Positions 8,669-18,716 are shown, counted from the first letter of the stretch. The stretch is 64,000 nt of DNA from Mesorhizobium shangrilense (GCF_040537815.1 NZ_JBEWSZ010000001.1:4154001-4218000), one strand, 5' to 3'. Notes: generated by a model not told the origin, from the sequence alone. A program made the numbers and translations.

Positions 8669-9406
8669 TCACGCCTGACTAAGCTCACCTAGATAGGCCG
8701 AGCGTACTCGCTCATTGGAAAGCAGGTCTTTTGACGGGCCCTCGATCACAAGGCGCCCCCGTTCTAAGACGTAAGCACGATCCGTGAATCCGAGCGCCGT
8801 GCGCGCGTTTTGCTCAACTAGCAAAACGGCGATTCCGTTTCGGTTTACGGTCTGGATAAGATCAAGGACCTCGTCGACAAGTTTGGGCGCCAAACCCATC
8901 GTCGGTTCGTCCATCAAAACTAGTTTTGGACGCATCATCAAGGCCCGTGCCATTGCAACCATTTGCTGCTCACCGCCTGACATTGTTCCCGCCAACTGAT
9001 TGAGCCTAGTGCGCAGGATCGGAAACAGCTCCAAAACCCGTTCAAGATCCTGCTTGAGCTCTGCACGTTCCTTGCGACGCACCCAAGCCCCCAAGAGCAG
9101 GTTTTCCCGAACCGCCATAAACGGGAACAGACGCCGACCTTCCGGCACCATAGTGATCCCTTTGCGGATGATTTCAGCGATTGAAAGAGTGTCAAGGCGC
9201 GCGCCCTCAAACAGTATCTGTCCTGCTGTGGGTCGAACAAAACCCAAAATGGTCTTCTGGGTCGTCGATTTGCCTGACCCATTGCCCCCCAGGAGGGATA
9301 CCAACTCGCCCACTTTGATTTGAAGGCTTACGCCTTGCAGAACCCGTAGTTCGCCATAAGCCACGTGCAGATCGTTAATTTGCAGTAGAACTTGATCCGT
9401 TGCCAA
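8669..9406 (-). CDS. livF: Branched-chain-type ABC transporter ATP-binding protein LivF
   Basis: The TTG at 9406 is preferred as start: it has GGAGG 6 bp upstream and yields 245 aa, while a longer frame from 9475 would lie inside livG. Walker A (GGNGSGKSTTQ), the signature (GTMSGGEQQMVAMARAL) and Walker B (LVLMDEP) are all present, followed by the H-loop region. It overlaps the 3' end of livG by 32 bp in another frame, which suggests translational coupling. Together with LivG it would drive import of the ligand bound by the periplasmic protein at 12126-13397. Confidence 0.93.
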   Translation of the reverse strand: MATDQVLLQINDLHVAYGELRVLQGVSLQIKVGELVSLLGGNGSGKSTTQKTILGFVRPTAGQILFEGARLDTLSIAEIIRKGITMVPEGRRLFPFMAVRENLLLGAWVRRKERAELKQDLERVLELFPILRTRLNQLAGTMSGGEQQMVAMARALMMRPKLVLMDEPTMGLAPKLVDEVLDLIQTVNRNGIAVLLVEQNARTALGFTDRAYVLERGRLVIEGPSKDLLSNERVRSAYLGELSQA

Positions 9407-10112
9407 GATAGGCCTCCATGACTTTAGCGTTGCCGCGGACTTCCGGTGGGGTGCCTTGCAACAGAAGTTCCCCATGGTGCAAAACGACGATCCTATCTGA
9501 AACGCGCATGACCAAACTCATGTCGTGTTCGATAACGAGAACAGTGATGCCTTCGTTTCTGAGTTTCATTATGAGCTCAGATATCTCGTTAGTTTCAGCC
9601 GGGTTCATACCCGCAGTTGGCTCGTCCAATCCGATAAGGGAGGGTCGACACGCCAACGCACGTGCAATTTCAACCCGCGTTCTATTGGCCCAAGAGAGGG
9701 TTCCCGCGGCGCGGTCGGAATAGTCGTGAAGGCGAGATCCAAAAAAGTCGAAGATCGAAAGAGCTTCGCGGCGGGCGCTTGCTATATCGTTGAAGCGGCT
9801 AAGGGCTCCGATCGTCACATTATCCAGCACCGACATGTGCGGGAACACTTTCGATGACTGAAACGTGCGGACAAACCCCGCCCGACAAACGGTCTCCGGA
9901 TTGCAGCCTTCAATTCTGCGGCCATCTAAGATTATCTGCCCGCCATCCGGTTTAATAAAGCCAGTTAAAAGGTTGAATAGTGTCGTTTTTCCCGCGCCAT
10001 TTGGCCCAACCACACTCACGATTTCGTCTCTTTCGATGGAAAAGCTAACGTCTTTTACCGCTTTCAAGCCACCGAAGCTTTTTTCTAATGAATCTATCTG
10101 CAGAAGAGGCAT
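9375..10112 (-). CDS. livG: Branched-chain-type ABC transporter ATP-binding protein LivG
   Basis: The 245-aa protein has Walker A GPNGAGKTTLF, a signature-like GTLSWANRTRVEIARAL in place of the usual LSGGQ, and Walker B SLIGLDEPTAGMNP. The degenerate signature with Trp-Ala-Asn is common in LivG members and need not mean loss of function. It lies between livM upstream and livF downstream on the same strand, 37 bp after livM. Confidence 0.93.
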   Translation of the reverse strand: MPLLQIDSLEKSFGGLKAVKDVSFSIERDEIVSVVGPNGAGKTTLFNLLTGFIKPDGGQIILDGRRIEGCNPETVCRAGFVRTFQSSKVFPHMSVLDNVTIGALSRFNDIASARREALSIFDFFGSRLHDYSDRAAGTLSWANRTRVEIARALACRPSLIGLDEPTAGMNPAETNEISELIMKLRNEGITVLVIEHDMSLVMRVSDRIVVLHHGELLLQGTPPEVRGNAKVMEAYLGNGSSSTAN

Positions 10113-10149
10113 GTTTTGCTCCCCGAATGATATGTCGTCTCAATCATTC

Positions 10150-11172
10150 TCATCGTTGACTGGATTTGCGGCTAAAGCGCTTCTTCAGATCACCTGCAAC
10201 GCCTATGATCCCTCCTCGGGCGAAGAGCATAACAAGAATGAGGAGAACACCGTAGAGCAGGAGGTGAAGTGCGCCTAACTCCCCACCAAACCAGCCTCGT
10301 AGCAAAGAACTGCTGGTGACCACCGCTATGGCTCCCAAGGCTGGTCCAATGACGGTTCCTAATCCACCCACTGCACTCATCAGTGCCATTTGTATCGAAA
10401 TATCAAAGCTCATTACGCTCGCTGGATCGATACTCAGCGTGTATTGGGCGTAGACTGTTCCACCAACTGCTGCAAAAGCCGCACTGATGGCAAACGAAAG
10501 CAGTCTCGCCCTCGTTGCCTTGACGCCAACCGAGCGGGCGGCATCAACATCCTCGCGCAGAGCGTTGAGCAAATAGCCAAGTTTGGTGTTCGCAATTATT
10601 GCCGTTGCTGAATAAACCAAAACTGCAAGAGTTATGGCAACAAACAGATAAGAATTTCGGTCGCTGAAATTGAAATTCCAGGGATTCGGTTCCCAAGGGA
10701 TCCATAACCCTCGCGAGCCGCCCGTCACGGAGTCCCAATTTTTTACTATGATGCGTACCAGTTCGGTGAACGCCACAGTGGTCATGGCAAAGAATGGCCC
10801 ACGCAACCGCAATGTTACCGCCCCAATTAACGTCGCAAGCAGCGCGGCGAGAAATGCACCTCCCAGCATCCCCACCCAAGGCGTGAGCTGAAAATGTTGA
10901 AACAGCAGCGTTGAAGTGTACGCACCAACGCCAAAAAAAGCAGCATGGCCAAGAGCGATCTGGCCCCCAAACCCACCTACGATGTTCCAAGCGCCAGCAA
11001 GCGAGGCAGCCAGCATAATTTGAAACATTAGATCGACAAGGTGTTGGTCGGTCAGGAGTGATGCGGTGACATAAAGTGCACCAACGACTATCGCCCAGAA
11101 AGTTACAGTGCGTGCAAGCGATGTCGCCTGGACCTGGGGACGAATGCCTGTTGAGATCGTATTTGTGTTCAC
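10150..11172 (-). CDS. livM: Branched-chain-type ABC transporter permease LivM
   Basis: A GTG at 11172 preceded by GGAGGAAACC is taken as start, giving 340 aa. The protein is very hydrophobic, with about nine membrane spans, and carries the BPD_transp_2 signature (NIVGGFGGQIALGHAAFFGVGAY; PFFAMTTVAFTELVR). The C-terminal end is short and basic, as usual for LivM. It forms the inner-membrane channel with LivH (40 bp upstream). Confidence 0.92.
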   Translation of the reverse strand: MNTNTISTGIRPQVQATSLARTVTFWAIVVGALYVTASLLTDQHLVDLMFQIMLAASLAGAWNIVGGFGGQIALGHAAFFGVGAYTSTLLFQHFQLTPWVGMLGGAFLAALLATLIGAVTLRLRGPFFAMTTVAFTELVRIIVKNWDSVTGGSRGLWIPWEPNPWNFNFSDRNSYLFVAITLAVLVYSATAIIANTKLGYLLNALREDVDAARSVGVKATRARLLSFAISAAFAAVGGTVYAQYTLSIDPASVMSFDISIQMALMSAVGGLGTVIGPALGAIAVVTSSSLLRGWFGGELGALHLLLYGVLLILVMLFARGGIIGVAGDLKKRFSRKSSQR

Positions 11173-11211
11173 GGTTTCCTCCGTTCTACACAAGCGAGGC
11201 TTGGTGCGACG

Positions 11212-12096
11212 CTAGTGGTTGGCGCCCATTGTTTCTGATCCACGCAGCCCGAAAAGCCCAGCAGGACGAAGAAGGAGGACGAGGATAAAGATGGTGAAGT
11301 ACGTCGCTTCTTTTGCCTCCGGCGAGACGTAGTAGGCTGAAAAGGTCTCCAGCAGCCCTACGACGAGACCACCCAATAGAGCACCCGGAAGGCTACCAAG
11401 CCCCCCTAATACGACGACCACAAAGGAGATCAGGGAGTATGCAAGGCCCACCGTCGGATAGACGGGATAAATTGGCGCTAGGAGCGCGCCGGCTAAACCG
11501 GCGCAACCTATGCCAACACCAAATGTCACGGCATAAACTTTCTTGATATCAATGCCGACAACATTTGCTGCATACGGATCCTGAGCGGTAGCTCTGATAG
11601 CGGCTCCGATATGCGTCTTCTTCAAAAAGAGGTGGACGAGTGCTGTGCCGACGAACGCAAGCGCCGCGGCAATAACCATAGTTAGGGGGAGGCGTGCGGT
11701 GCCCAGTTTAACTATCGCGTTTCCGTACGAGGGACGTACAAAATAGAAATCAGAGGTGAATAGCAGCTGTGCCGCCGACTGCATAACGACGCTGATCCCG
11801 ATTGTTACGAAGACCTGCACAAAATGCGGCATCGTCAGAGTCCTTCGCAATACGAAGTGCTGCGTGACAACGCCGACCGCAAGACACACGAAAAAAGCTA
11901 CTGGCGCCGTGAGATATGGATCGAAGCCGAGTTGCCACAAGAAGTAGGAGAGATACATTCCCAGCATTACGAATTCGCCATGTGCGAAGTTGACGATACG
12001 CGTCACCCCAAACACAAGGGTCAGTCCCAGACTGAGAAGACCGTAAATGCCACCGAGCAATAGACCGGACAACGCCAACTGTAAAAAGATATCCAT
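11212..12096 (-). CDS. livH: Branched-chain-type ABC transporter permease LivH
   Basis: The 294-aa membrane protein has the typical opening GLLLGGIYGLLSLGLTLVFG, then TRIVNFAHGEFVMLGMY and the GLAGALLAPIY loop near residue 200. It is the first permease gene behind the solute-binding protein gene, separated by about 30 bp. In this family LivHMGF sets transport not only branched-chain amino acids but also aromatic acids, ureas and other small polar compounds, so the name says little about the ligand. Confidence 0.92.
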   Translation of the reverse strand: MDIFLQLALSGLLLGGIYGLLSLGLTLVFGVTRIVNFAHGEFVMLGMYLSYFLWQLGFDPYLTAPVAFFVCLAVGVVTQHFVLRRTLTMPHFVQVFVTIGISVVMQSAAQLLFTSDFYFVRPSYGNAIVKLGTARLPLTMVIAAALAFVGTALVHLFLKKTHIGAAIRATAQDPYAANVVGIDIKKVYAVTFGVGIGCAGLAGALLAPIYPVYPTVGLAYSLISFVVVVLGGLGSLPGALLGGLVVGLLETFSAYYVSPEAKEATYFTIFILVLLLRPAGLFGLRGSETMGANH

Positions 12097-12125
12097 GTTA
12101 CTATCCTGATATCGCTACAGTCTAA

Positions 12126-13397
12126 CTAGCGGCTGGCCCACTCGGGGAGAGGCACCATAATCGGCTTTACCGATGCAAGTTCCTCAGGATAAATCGTTTG
12201 CAACGCGCCATTCTGCCATTGCCGGATAATCCAAAACGCGCGCTCATTCTGGCCGCCATTTTCGCCTGGGGGATTGAATTTAACACCCCAGCCTGCCGGG
12301 GTGGATCCCTTTGGCTTGTCGACCGCCAATGCGGCGGCGCGAACAGATGCGGGATCGTCTGGATCTTTCGCATTTGGAAGAACGAATTGCGTAAGCATGA
12401 TGGTTCCAGCGAAACCGAGCATGGCCACAGAACTCGCTTTCTCTCCATGCTTTTTTTGATAGCGACTGTAGAATTGTTCAGCGAGTGCCGCCCCCTCTGA
12501 CGTCAATCCGGCTGGATTTAGATCGAGTGGGGGCCCTGAAATGAAGATGCCATCTGCATCGGCCCCTACAGCTTTAGGGAAGGAATTCTCAAAATGGCCA
12601 GCACCGAGCCCGACGTGCGCCTTGACGTTGAGATCAAGTTGTCTGGCCTGCCTCCAGAACAGGACAGCGTCATTAATGTATTGCACCGACAGTAGAACGT
12701 CAGTCCCAGCATCGCGAAGCTTCAGAACGACTGGAGAAAGGTCGTTGGTATCTTTCGTGTATGCATAAGTGGTGAAGGATACACCCAACTCATTTGCTCG
12801 TGACGTCAGGCTCTTTGCGACGGTGGAACCAAACTCTGAATCTTCATGGACCAGTGCAATTCTGGCCGTTTTTTTGGTCAAGGAAAGCTTGGGGAACAGA
12901 TAGTTCAGTGCGAAATCGAAGCCTAGTTGGCCGGTTTGGCCAGCTGTCGCGCACGTGCGAAAGACGTTCTTGAAACCCCGCTGTGTGAGGCTGTCAGCAA
13001 TTGCGCCGACCTCCCAATGAATGACACCGGATCTTTCGGCGACACCCACGACGGACGATGCGATCGCGCTTGCATAGCTGCCAACCAGAATTTTGATGTT
13101 TTCGCTGCTGATGAGCCTTGTGGCTTCGGCGACTGCCGCATTCGGGGTCGGAGCATCTGCCCTGACAACTTCGATCCTGCGCCCATTGATGCCGCCAGCA
13201 TCATTGGCCATGTCGATTGCGATAAGCGCGCCGTTTGCCTGGGCCTCGCCTAATAGTGCGAGATCCCCAGTTCGCGGAAAGAGCATGCCTATCCGGATCG
13301 GTTTTGGATCTGACTGGGCAAGCGCCGGCGCTCCGAGAGCCACCGCCCCCAAAGTTACGCCCGCGGCCTGAAGGAGTGTTCTACGGTCGATTCCCAT
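12126..13397 (-). CDS. ABC transporter periplasmic substrate-binding protein (Peripla_BP_6 type) with Tat-like signal
   Basis: The start at 13397 follows GGGAGAAGG; a longer frame to 13544 adds sequence with no signal-peptide character. The N-terminus MGIDRRTLLQAAGVTLGAVALG ends in an ALAQ cleavage site, and the RR-x-L-L pattern suggests Tat export. The mature part follows the LivJ/AmiC-like pattern (PIRIGMLFPRTGDLALLGEAQ, GGINGR, LVGSYASAIA). It is the first gene of the leftward importer array. The binding-pocket ligand cannot be read from sequence, but its cluster neighbours suggest an aromatic or heterocyclic acid. Confidence 0.92.
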   Translation of the reverse strand: MGIDRRTLLQAAGVTLGAVALGAPALAQSDPKPIRIGMLFPRTGDLALLGEAQANGALIAIDMANDAGGINGRRIEVVRADAPTPNAAVAEATRLISSENIKILVGSYASAIASSVVGVAERSGVIHWEVGAIADSLTQRGFKNVFRTCATAGQTGQLGFDFALNYLFPKLSLTKKTARIALVHEDSEFGSTVAKSLTSRANELGVSFTTYAYTKDTNDLSPVVLKLRDAGTDVLLSVQYINDAVLFWRQARQLDLNVKAHVGLGAGHFENSFPKAVGADADGIFISGPPLDLNPAGLTSEGAALAEQFYSRYQKKHGEKASSVAMLGFAGTIMLTQFVLPNAKDPDDPASVRAAALAVDKPKGSTPAGWGVKFNPPGENGGQNERAFWIIRQWQNGALQTIYPEELASVKPIMVPLPEWASR

Positions 13398-13580
13398 TTG
13401 CCTTCTCCCTGTGTTGCATGTGCCTGATTCAACGGAAGCGATCACCGGACGGGGCGCAAGCAGCGGAACCCGCAGGGGCAAGCACTTCAGCATAGCTCTA
13501 TTTGTCAGCGCGAGCGCAATCTCTGTGCATTCAAACCCTCCCAAGGTCTGCCGGCTTCATGGGCATGCGCCGAGAATTTT

Positions 13581-13640
13581 TGTTATATAGGACTTTGATA
13601 TCACCTCTACTAAAGATGTCAAGTCATATACATTCGAATG
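13581..13640. promoter_or_regulatory. Candidate operator sites d and e upstream of the substrate-binding protein gene
   Basis: Two related elements lie close together: TGTTATATAGGACTTTGATA at 13581-13600 and AAGTCATATACATTCGAA at 13621-13638. Each matches one half of the AAGTCATATA/TATAGGACT pattern found at 2573. They lie about 185-245 bp upstream of the binding-protein start, in the divergent region shared with the FrhB-like gene. Confidence 0.35.
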
Positions 13641-13937
13641 CAAGGGATCGTTTCATTTCATAGGATTTGTCTCATGCCTGGCGAGAGCCTGCCGAGCCAG
13701 ACTTTGCGAAACATGGGAGATTCCTACGTGCATGTAGCGATTTCTCGGCCGTTGCCGAAAGATCGGCCATGGAAGGGAAAACCCTCCCGCAACCCTTGGC
13801 GCGCCCGGCTTCAATGACGCGACCACATTTTGAAGCTCCCAATCATTTGTCGCACATTCGGACAACGGACCGAATCGCTCCCACAAGCCGCTTCGATCGC
13901 TAGGGTCTCAAACTCTCTTGCATAAAATATCGATATC

Positions 13938-13973
13938 TCATATGTAGGAGTTGTAATTACAATATATGACTTG
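13938..13973. promoter_or_regulatory. Candidate operator site f directly upstream of the FrhB-like gene
   Basis: The stretch holds CTCATATGTAGGAGTTG on the plus strand and, overlapping it, AAGTCATATATTG on the minus strand, so that both half-site types face each other across TTGTAATTACAA, which is itself a perfect palindrome. It ends about 12 bp before the ATG at 13985, so a bound regulator would probably cover the ribosome-binding or transcription start region. Confidence 0.4.
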
Positions 13974-13984
13974 GAGAAAATGCT

Positions 13985-15232
13985 ATGCCTGCCGTTACGA
14001 GGCTCGAGCAAGTAGTCGCCAATGGGCTTTGTGCGGGCTGTGGACTGTGCGAGAGTATGGCTGGCTCAGACCGCATCTCAATGCATGTCGCGGCATCGGG
14101 GCATTCTCGCCCTCGTTTTAAAAAAGAACTTAGCGAGAACCTTGAAAGCCGAATTTTGGCTGTCTGCCCGGGAGTACATGCGACAGGTCCGACTCGGACC
14201 GATCGATCAAAGATGCATGCGATATGGGGGCCAATTGAAGCTGTCTATAGAAGCCACGCCATGGACGACGCCATCCGTGATCGCGCTGCAGCAGGCGGAA
14301 CGTTGACTGCACTAGGCTGTTTTCTCCTACAAAGCAGAAAAGTCGACGCCATTGTCCACGTTAAAGCATCATCCGAACAGCCTATGTTGACCGATTGTCA
14401 TGTTAGCTACACGCCTGATGACGTTATTTCTGGTTCTCAGTCCCGATATGGCCCAAGCCCGGCGCTTACCAGACTTTGCGAGATTGTCGACACCGGTGCT
14501 CGTATAGCGGTCATTGCGAAGCCGTGTGACATTACAGCTGTCCGCAACCTTATGCGGGTTGATGCCCGAGCTTCGCGGCAGATCCTTTACTGCCTCACTC
14601 TGTTTTGCGGAGGAGTTCCGACCATCCAGACGTCGGAGAAAGTTGTTTTGTTTCACGGTTTCTCCCCGAGCGACCTCAAAACTTTCCGGTGGCGGGGATA
14701 TGGATGGCCCGGCCATACGTATATTGAAAGTGCCGATGGCAGGACCGCGAAAATGTCCTATGAGGACACTTGGCACAAGCCTGGTGTTCCCTGGTCCAAC
14801 GACGTGCAGTTTCGCTGCAAAATTTGTCCCGATTCAATCGGTGAGTTGGCAGATGTCTCCTGCCCGGACGGGTGGGTTTTGGAGAACGGAAAGCCGATCT
14901 ATAGAGAGGCGCCAGGTCTCAACATTGCCATTGCCCGGACCGAAAAAGGGCATGCACTTTTAAGAGAAGCTCACCAGGCAGGCTTCGTCGGCCTTGGCCC
15001 ATGCGAGCAAGAAGAGCTGGCTCCGATGCATCGAGGGCATCTGAATAAAAAACTTCAAGTCCCTGCTCGTTATTTCGCTCTCTGGTTGATGCGGAAGCCG
15101 CGATTGAAGTTACGAAACTACCGCATGCTTACCTTACTGCGCCTAGCGGGGCCCGCGATGGTTTGGGGTGAGTTCACAGGCATGCTCGCGCGTATCCGAG
15201 ATGGGCGTAATAGAGAAAATCCAAAAGGTTGA
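13985..15232 (+). CDS. Coenzyme F420 hydrogenase/dehydrogenase beta-subunit (FrhB) family iron-sulfur flavoprotein
   Basis: The 415-aa protein starts with an iron-sulfur motif CAGCGLC (residues 16-22) plus a later CPG, then the FrhB N- and C-terminal domains (AAAGGTLTALGCFLLQ; IAVIAKPCDITAVRNL; FRCKICPDSIGELADVSCPDGW). The family includes F420-reducing hydrogenase subunits, 7-hydroxymethyl chlorophyll a reductase and 3,8-divinyl chlorophyllide reductase. These are flavin and [4Fe-4S] proteins that pass electrons from ferredoxin-like donors. Most alphaproteobacteria do not make F420, so a ferredoxin- or flavin-linked reduction is likelier. It is divergent from the importer operon and 111 bp upstream of pntA, suggesting joint function in redox supply or in a reductive pathway step. 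Confidence 0.88.
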   Translation: MPAVTRLEQVVANGLCAGCGLCESMAGSDRISMHVAASGHSRPRFKKELSENLESRILAVCPGVHATGPTRTDRSKMHAIWGPIEAVYRSHAMDDAIRDRAAAGGTLTALGCFLLQSRKVDAIVHVKASSEQPMLTDCHVSYTPDDVISGSQSRYGPSPALTRLCEIVDTGARIAVIAKPCDITAVRNLMRVDARASRQILYCLTLFCGGVPTIQTSEKVVLFHGFSPSDLKTFRWRGYGWPGHTYIESADGRTAKMSYEDTWHKPGVPWSNDVQFRCKICPDSIGELADVSCPDGWVLENGKPIYREAPGLNIAIARTEKGHALLREAHQAGFVGLGPCEQEELAPMHRGHLNKKLQVPARYFALWLMRKPRLKLRNYRMLTLLRLAGPAMVWGEFTGMLARIRDGRNRENPKG

Positions 15233-15343
15233 GTTCGGCGTCGTGACACTCGGTCATTCGCGCCGTCGTAGTTTCTGACCGTGCCGGCGATTTACTCCAG
15301 GTCAAACGACAATGTCTAAATCCGAAATCATTGGAGGTGCTGA

Positions 15344-16918
15344 ATGCGCATCGGTGCAGTTAGAGAGCGGCATGATCTAGAAGCACGGGTTGGCATGACC
15401 CCCGATAGCGCGATTCAGTTGCAGAAGCTCGGCTACGCGTGTCTGATCGAAACGGGTGCGGGGATGCGGGCGGGCTTTACCGACGAGTCCTATCTAGCGG
15501 CTGGCGTCAGCGTAGTTGCCGAGTCGCAGGAGATTTATGCGCAGGCCGACGTCGTCGCCAAGGTGCGTCCACCCCTGCCTAACGAGATCGAAGGGCTGAC
15601 GCCAGGCAAGACGTTGATCAGCTTTTTCCATCCCGCACAAAATGGCGGTCTTCTCGAGCAGGCTCGCGCCAAAGGCGTCAACGTCATCGCCATGGATATG
15701 GTGCCGCGGATCAGCCGAGCCCAGAAGATGGACGCGCTGTCGTCGATGGCTAATGTCGCCGGCTACCGCGCGGTGATCGAAGCCGGCAACAATTTCGGGC
15801 GATTCTTCACTGGCCAGGTGACGGCGGCCGGCAAAGTGCCGCCGGCTAAGGTGTTGGTGATCGGGGCTGGCGTCGCCGGTCTTGCCGCAATAGGCACGGC
15901 GACTGCGCTCGGCGCCATTACCTATGCCTTCGACGTGCGCCCGGAAGTGGCCGAACAGATTGAGTCGATGGGCGCCGAATTCGTCTTCCTCGATTTTAAG
16001 GGTGAGGGCCAGGGAGGGGCAGCGACCGGCGGGTATGCCGCGCCGTCGTCGCCGGAATTCCGGGAGAAACAACTCGCCAAGTTCCGCGAACTGGCGCAGC
16101 AGATCGACATCGTCATCACCACAGCGCTTATCCCAGGTCGGGATGCGCCAAAACTGTGGCTCTCCGACATGGTTGCGGCGATGAAGCCTGGCTCGGTGAT
16201 CGTCGACCTCGCGGCCGAGCGCGGCGGCAATTGCGAACTGACGGTGGCTGATCAGAAGATCATCTCCGACAACGGCGTGACCGTCATTGGCTACACCGAC
16301 TTTCCAAGCCGCATGGCGGCGCAGTCCTCCGCGCTCTACGCCACCAATATCCGTCACATGATGGCGGACCTGACTCCGGCCAGGGACGGCAAGCTCGTCC
16401 ACAACATGGAAGACGACGTCATCCGCGGCGCAACCGTCGCCTTTGAGGGCGCGATCACCTGTCCGCCACCACCACCGAAAGTGCAGGCGATTGCCGCGCA
16501 AAAAACCCAAGAGAAGGTCAAGGAGCCAACGCCGGGGGAAAAGCGGTCGAAGGAGGCGGCCGCCTTCAGGCGGCAGACCCGCAGCCAGGCCATCCTGCTG
16601 GCGGCCGCAACCTCGGTGCTGCTTCTGGTAGGTGCCTATGCGCCCGCAAGCTTCATGAGCCATTTCATGGTCTTCGTGCTCGCCTGCTTCGTCGGCTTCC
16701 AGGTCATTTGGAATGTCTCGCATTCGCTGCACACACCGCTGATGGCCGTGACGAACGCCGTTTCCGGCATCGTCATCCTGGGCGCACTCCTGCAGATCGG
16801 GTCGGGCGACTGGCTGGTGGTGATGCTAGCGGCGCTCTCGGTCCTGATCGCTACGATCAACGTCGTCGGCGGCTTCCTGGTCACCCGGCGTATGCTTGCC
16901 ATGTTCCAGAAGGCGTGA
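15344..16918 (+). CDS. pntA: Proton-translocating NAD(P)+ transhydrogenase subunit alpha
   Basis: GGAGGTGCTGA precedes the ATG. At 524 aa this is the fused E. coli-type alpha chain: an NAD-binding domain I (residues about 1-380; [14 protein letters not shown] start, [18 protein letters not shown]ossmann motif, [13 protein letters not shown]) followed by a proline/lysine-rich linker and four membrane spans (residues about 425-520). Many alphaproteobacteria split this subunit into PntAA and PntAB, so the fused form is noteworthy. The enzyme uses the proton gradient to make NADPH from NADH. By eye this gene and pntB are richer in G+C than the catabolic genes to the left. Confidence 0.96.
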   Translation: MRIGAVRERHDLEARVGMTPDSAIQLQKLGYACLIETGAGMRAGFTDESYLAAGVSVVAESQEIYAQADVVAKVRPPLPNEIEGLTPGKTLISFFHPAQNGGLLEQARAKGVNVIAMDMVPRISRAQKMDALSSMANVAGYRAVIEAGNNFGRFFTGQVTAAGKVPPAKVLVIGAGVAGLAAIGTATALGAITYAFDVRPEVAEQIESMGAEFVFLDFKGEGQGGAATGGYAAPSSPEFREKQLAKFRELAQQIDIVITTALIPGRDAPKLWLSDMVAAMKPGSVIVDLAAERGGNCELTVADQKIISDNGVTVIGYTDFPSRMAAQSSALYATNIRHMMADLTPARDGKLVHNMEDDVIRGATVAFEGAITCPPPPPKVQAIAAQKTQEKVKEPTPGEKRSKEAAAFRRQTRSQAILLAAATSVLLLVGAYAPASFMSHFMVFVLACFVGFQVIWNVSHSLHTPLMAVTNAVSGIVILGALLQIGSGDWLVVMLAALSVLIATINVVGGFLVTRRMLAMFQKA

Positions 16919-16935
16919 TCGGGGAAGGGATTATC

Positions 16936-18369
16936 ATGACCATCGGTATCGTGTCGGCCGCCTACATCGCAGCGGCCATTCTCTTCATTCTCTCGCTCGG
17001 CGGCCTATCTGGGCAGGAAAGCGCCAGGCGCGCCGTCTGGTACGGCATTGTCGGCATGGGCCTTGCGGTGCTCGCCACTGTCTTAGGCCTGGATGTCGGC
17101 AACTGGTTCATCACCCTGTTGATGATCGCCGGCGGCTGCGTGCTCGGCTCTTTTGTCGCTGCCCGCGTGCAAATGACCGAAATGCCGCAGCTTGTTGCCG
17201 CGCTGCATTCCTTCGTCGGCCTGGCTGCCGTGTTCATCGGCTTCAACGCCCAGATCGAGGTAGCCCGCGTTGCGGTCATGGACGAGGCGGCCCGCACGTC
17301 GCTCACCGGTTTTGCAGCGATCGTCGCCCATAAGACGCCCATCGAACTCGCAATCATGCGAGTGGAGGTTTTCCTCGGCATCTTCATCGGCGCTGTCACC
17401 TTCACCGGCTCGGTCATCGCCTTCGGCAAGCTCGCCGGCAAGCTCGACGGCAAGGCCAAAAAGCTGCCGGGCGGCCATGTCCTCAATGCCGTCGCGGCCC
17501 TTCTGTCGCTCATCCTGCTGGCGATCTATTTCGATGGCGCCGGCCTCTGGTCGCTGATCCTGCTGACGCTTATCGCCTTCTTCATCGGCTATCACCTGAT
17601 CATGGGCATCGGCGGAGCGGACATGCCGGTGGTCGTCTCGATGCTCAATTCCTATTCCGGCTGGGCGGCAGCGGCGATCGGCTTCACACTCGGCAACGAT
17701 CTTCTGATCGTCAGCGGCGCGCTAGTCGGCTCGTCAGGCGCGATCTTGTCCTACATCATGTGTAAGGCGATGAACCGCTCCTTCATCTCAGTCATCCTCG
17801 GCGGCTTCGGCACCACCAACGGTTCGTCGATGGAAATCACTGGCGAACAGGTGGCGATTAACGTCGAAGGGGTGGCCGCAGCACTCAAGGATGCCGACTC
17901 GATCGTCATCGTGCCGGGCTACGGCATGGCGGTGGCGCAGGCTCAAGCCTCGGTCTCCGAACTCACCCGCAAGCTGCGCGCCAGCGGCAAAAGCGTGCGC
18001 TTTGCCATTCACCCTGTCGCCGGCCGCCTGCCGGGCCACATGAACGTGCTGCTTGCCGAGGCCAAGGTGCCCTATGACATCGTCCTCGAAATGGACGAGA
18101 TCAACGACGACTTCCCCGAAACCGATGTTGTCTTCGTCATCGGCTCTAACGATATTGTCAATCCGGCGGCCGAAGAGGATCCCAACTCGCCTATCGCCGG
18201 TATGCCAGTCCTGCAGGTCTGGAAGGCAAAACAGGTCATCGTCTCCAAACGCGGCCAAGGAACCGGATATTCCGGAATCGAAAACCCCCTCTTCTACAAG
18301 GAAAACACACGCATATTCTACGGAGATGCTAAAAAGTCACTCGCTGAATTGCTTCCGATGATCGCGTAA
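16936..18369 (+). CDS. pntB: Proton-translocating NAD(P)+ transhydrogenase subunit beta
   Basis: The ATG at 16936 lies 17 bp after the pntA stop with GGGAAGGGA upstream; the 477-aa length is normal for PntB. The first about 260 residues form roughly nine membrane spans. The C-terminal NADP-binding domain III carries [28 protein letters not shown] and [15 protein letters not shown]. It completes the transhydrogenase with PntA. In this context it could feed NADPH to the Baeyer-Villiger monooxygenase. Confidence 0.96.
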   Translation: MTIGIVSAAYIAAAILFILSLGGLSGQESARRAVWYGIVGMGLAVLATVLGLDVGNWFITLLMIAGGCVLGSFVAARVQMTEMPQLVAALHSFVGLAAVFIGFNAQIEVARVAVMDEAARTSLTGFAAIVAHKTPIELAIMRVEVFLGIFIGAVTFTGSVIAFGKLAGKLDGKAKKLPGGHVLNAVAALLSLILLAIYFDGAGLWSLILLTLIAFFIGYHLIMGIGGADMPVVVSMLNSYSGWAAAAIGFTLGNDLLIVSGALVGSSGAILSYIMCKAMNRSFISVILGGFGTTNGSSMEITGEQVAINVEGVAAALKDADSIVIVPGYGMAVAQAQASVSELTRKLRASGKSVRFAIHPVAGRLPGHMNVLLAEAKVPYDIVLEMDEINDDFPETDVVFVIGSNDIVNPAAEEDPNSPIAGMPVLQVWKAKQVIVSKRGQGTGYSGIENPLFYKENTRIFYGDAKKSLAELLPMIA

Positions 18370-18396
18370 GTGTCGTGATAGGTCGCTACGGCGTTG

Positions 18397-18716
18397 TACT
18401 TGACTGCTGCTTGCACAGAGTCCGTGATCCTGGCTGCTGCAGGACTCTTGGAGGGGCGTCGATCGGCCTGTCACTGGACGTGGCGACAAATGCTCACGGA
18501 GTTCGGCGCGATCCCGGACGCATGTCGTGTAGTTCGTGAGTGCATATTCTCACCGGTGGTGGAGGCACGGCCGGAATCGATTTCTCCCTAGGCCTTATCG
18601 TGGAGATCATGGCAGCGATCGAATATACCCCTGCGCCGCCCTTTGCTTCAGGGTTGCCCGAAATAGCCCTCCAGCATCGCCCTTGCGCGCACGTCGTCCA
18701 GGTCTTCCTGCGCTAG
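18397..18716 (+). pseudogene. DJ-1/PfpI family protein remnant, frameshifted
   Basis: Two reading frames together give the C-terminal two-thirds of a DJ-1/PfpI (isonitrile hydratase-like) protein. The first reads a CTESVILAAAGLLEGRRSA nucleophile-elbow segment and TWRQMLTEFGAIPDACRVV. After a frame change near 18550 the second reads [20 protein letters not shown], then [16 protein letters not shown] stretch between the last two segments also appears deleted. No start is present. It lies just after pntB and is one of several dead genes here. Confidence 0.75.

Noticed and set aside
15494..16732. Long open frame (412 codons) antisense to pntA
   Set aside because: It mirrors the third-codon G+C bias of pntA, is rich in His, Arg and Asp and has no domain. 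Similar antisense frames lie over aroA (57223-58551) and rpsA (60902-62761) for the same reason.
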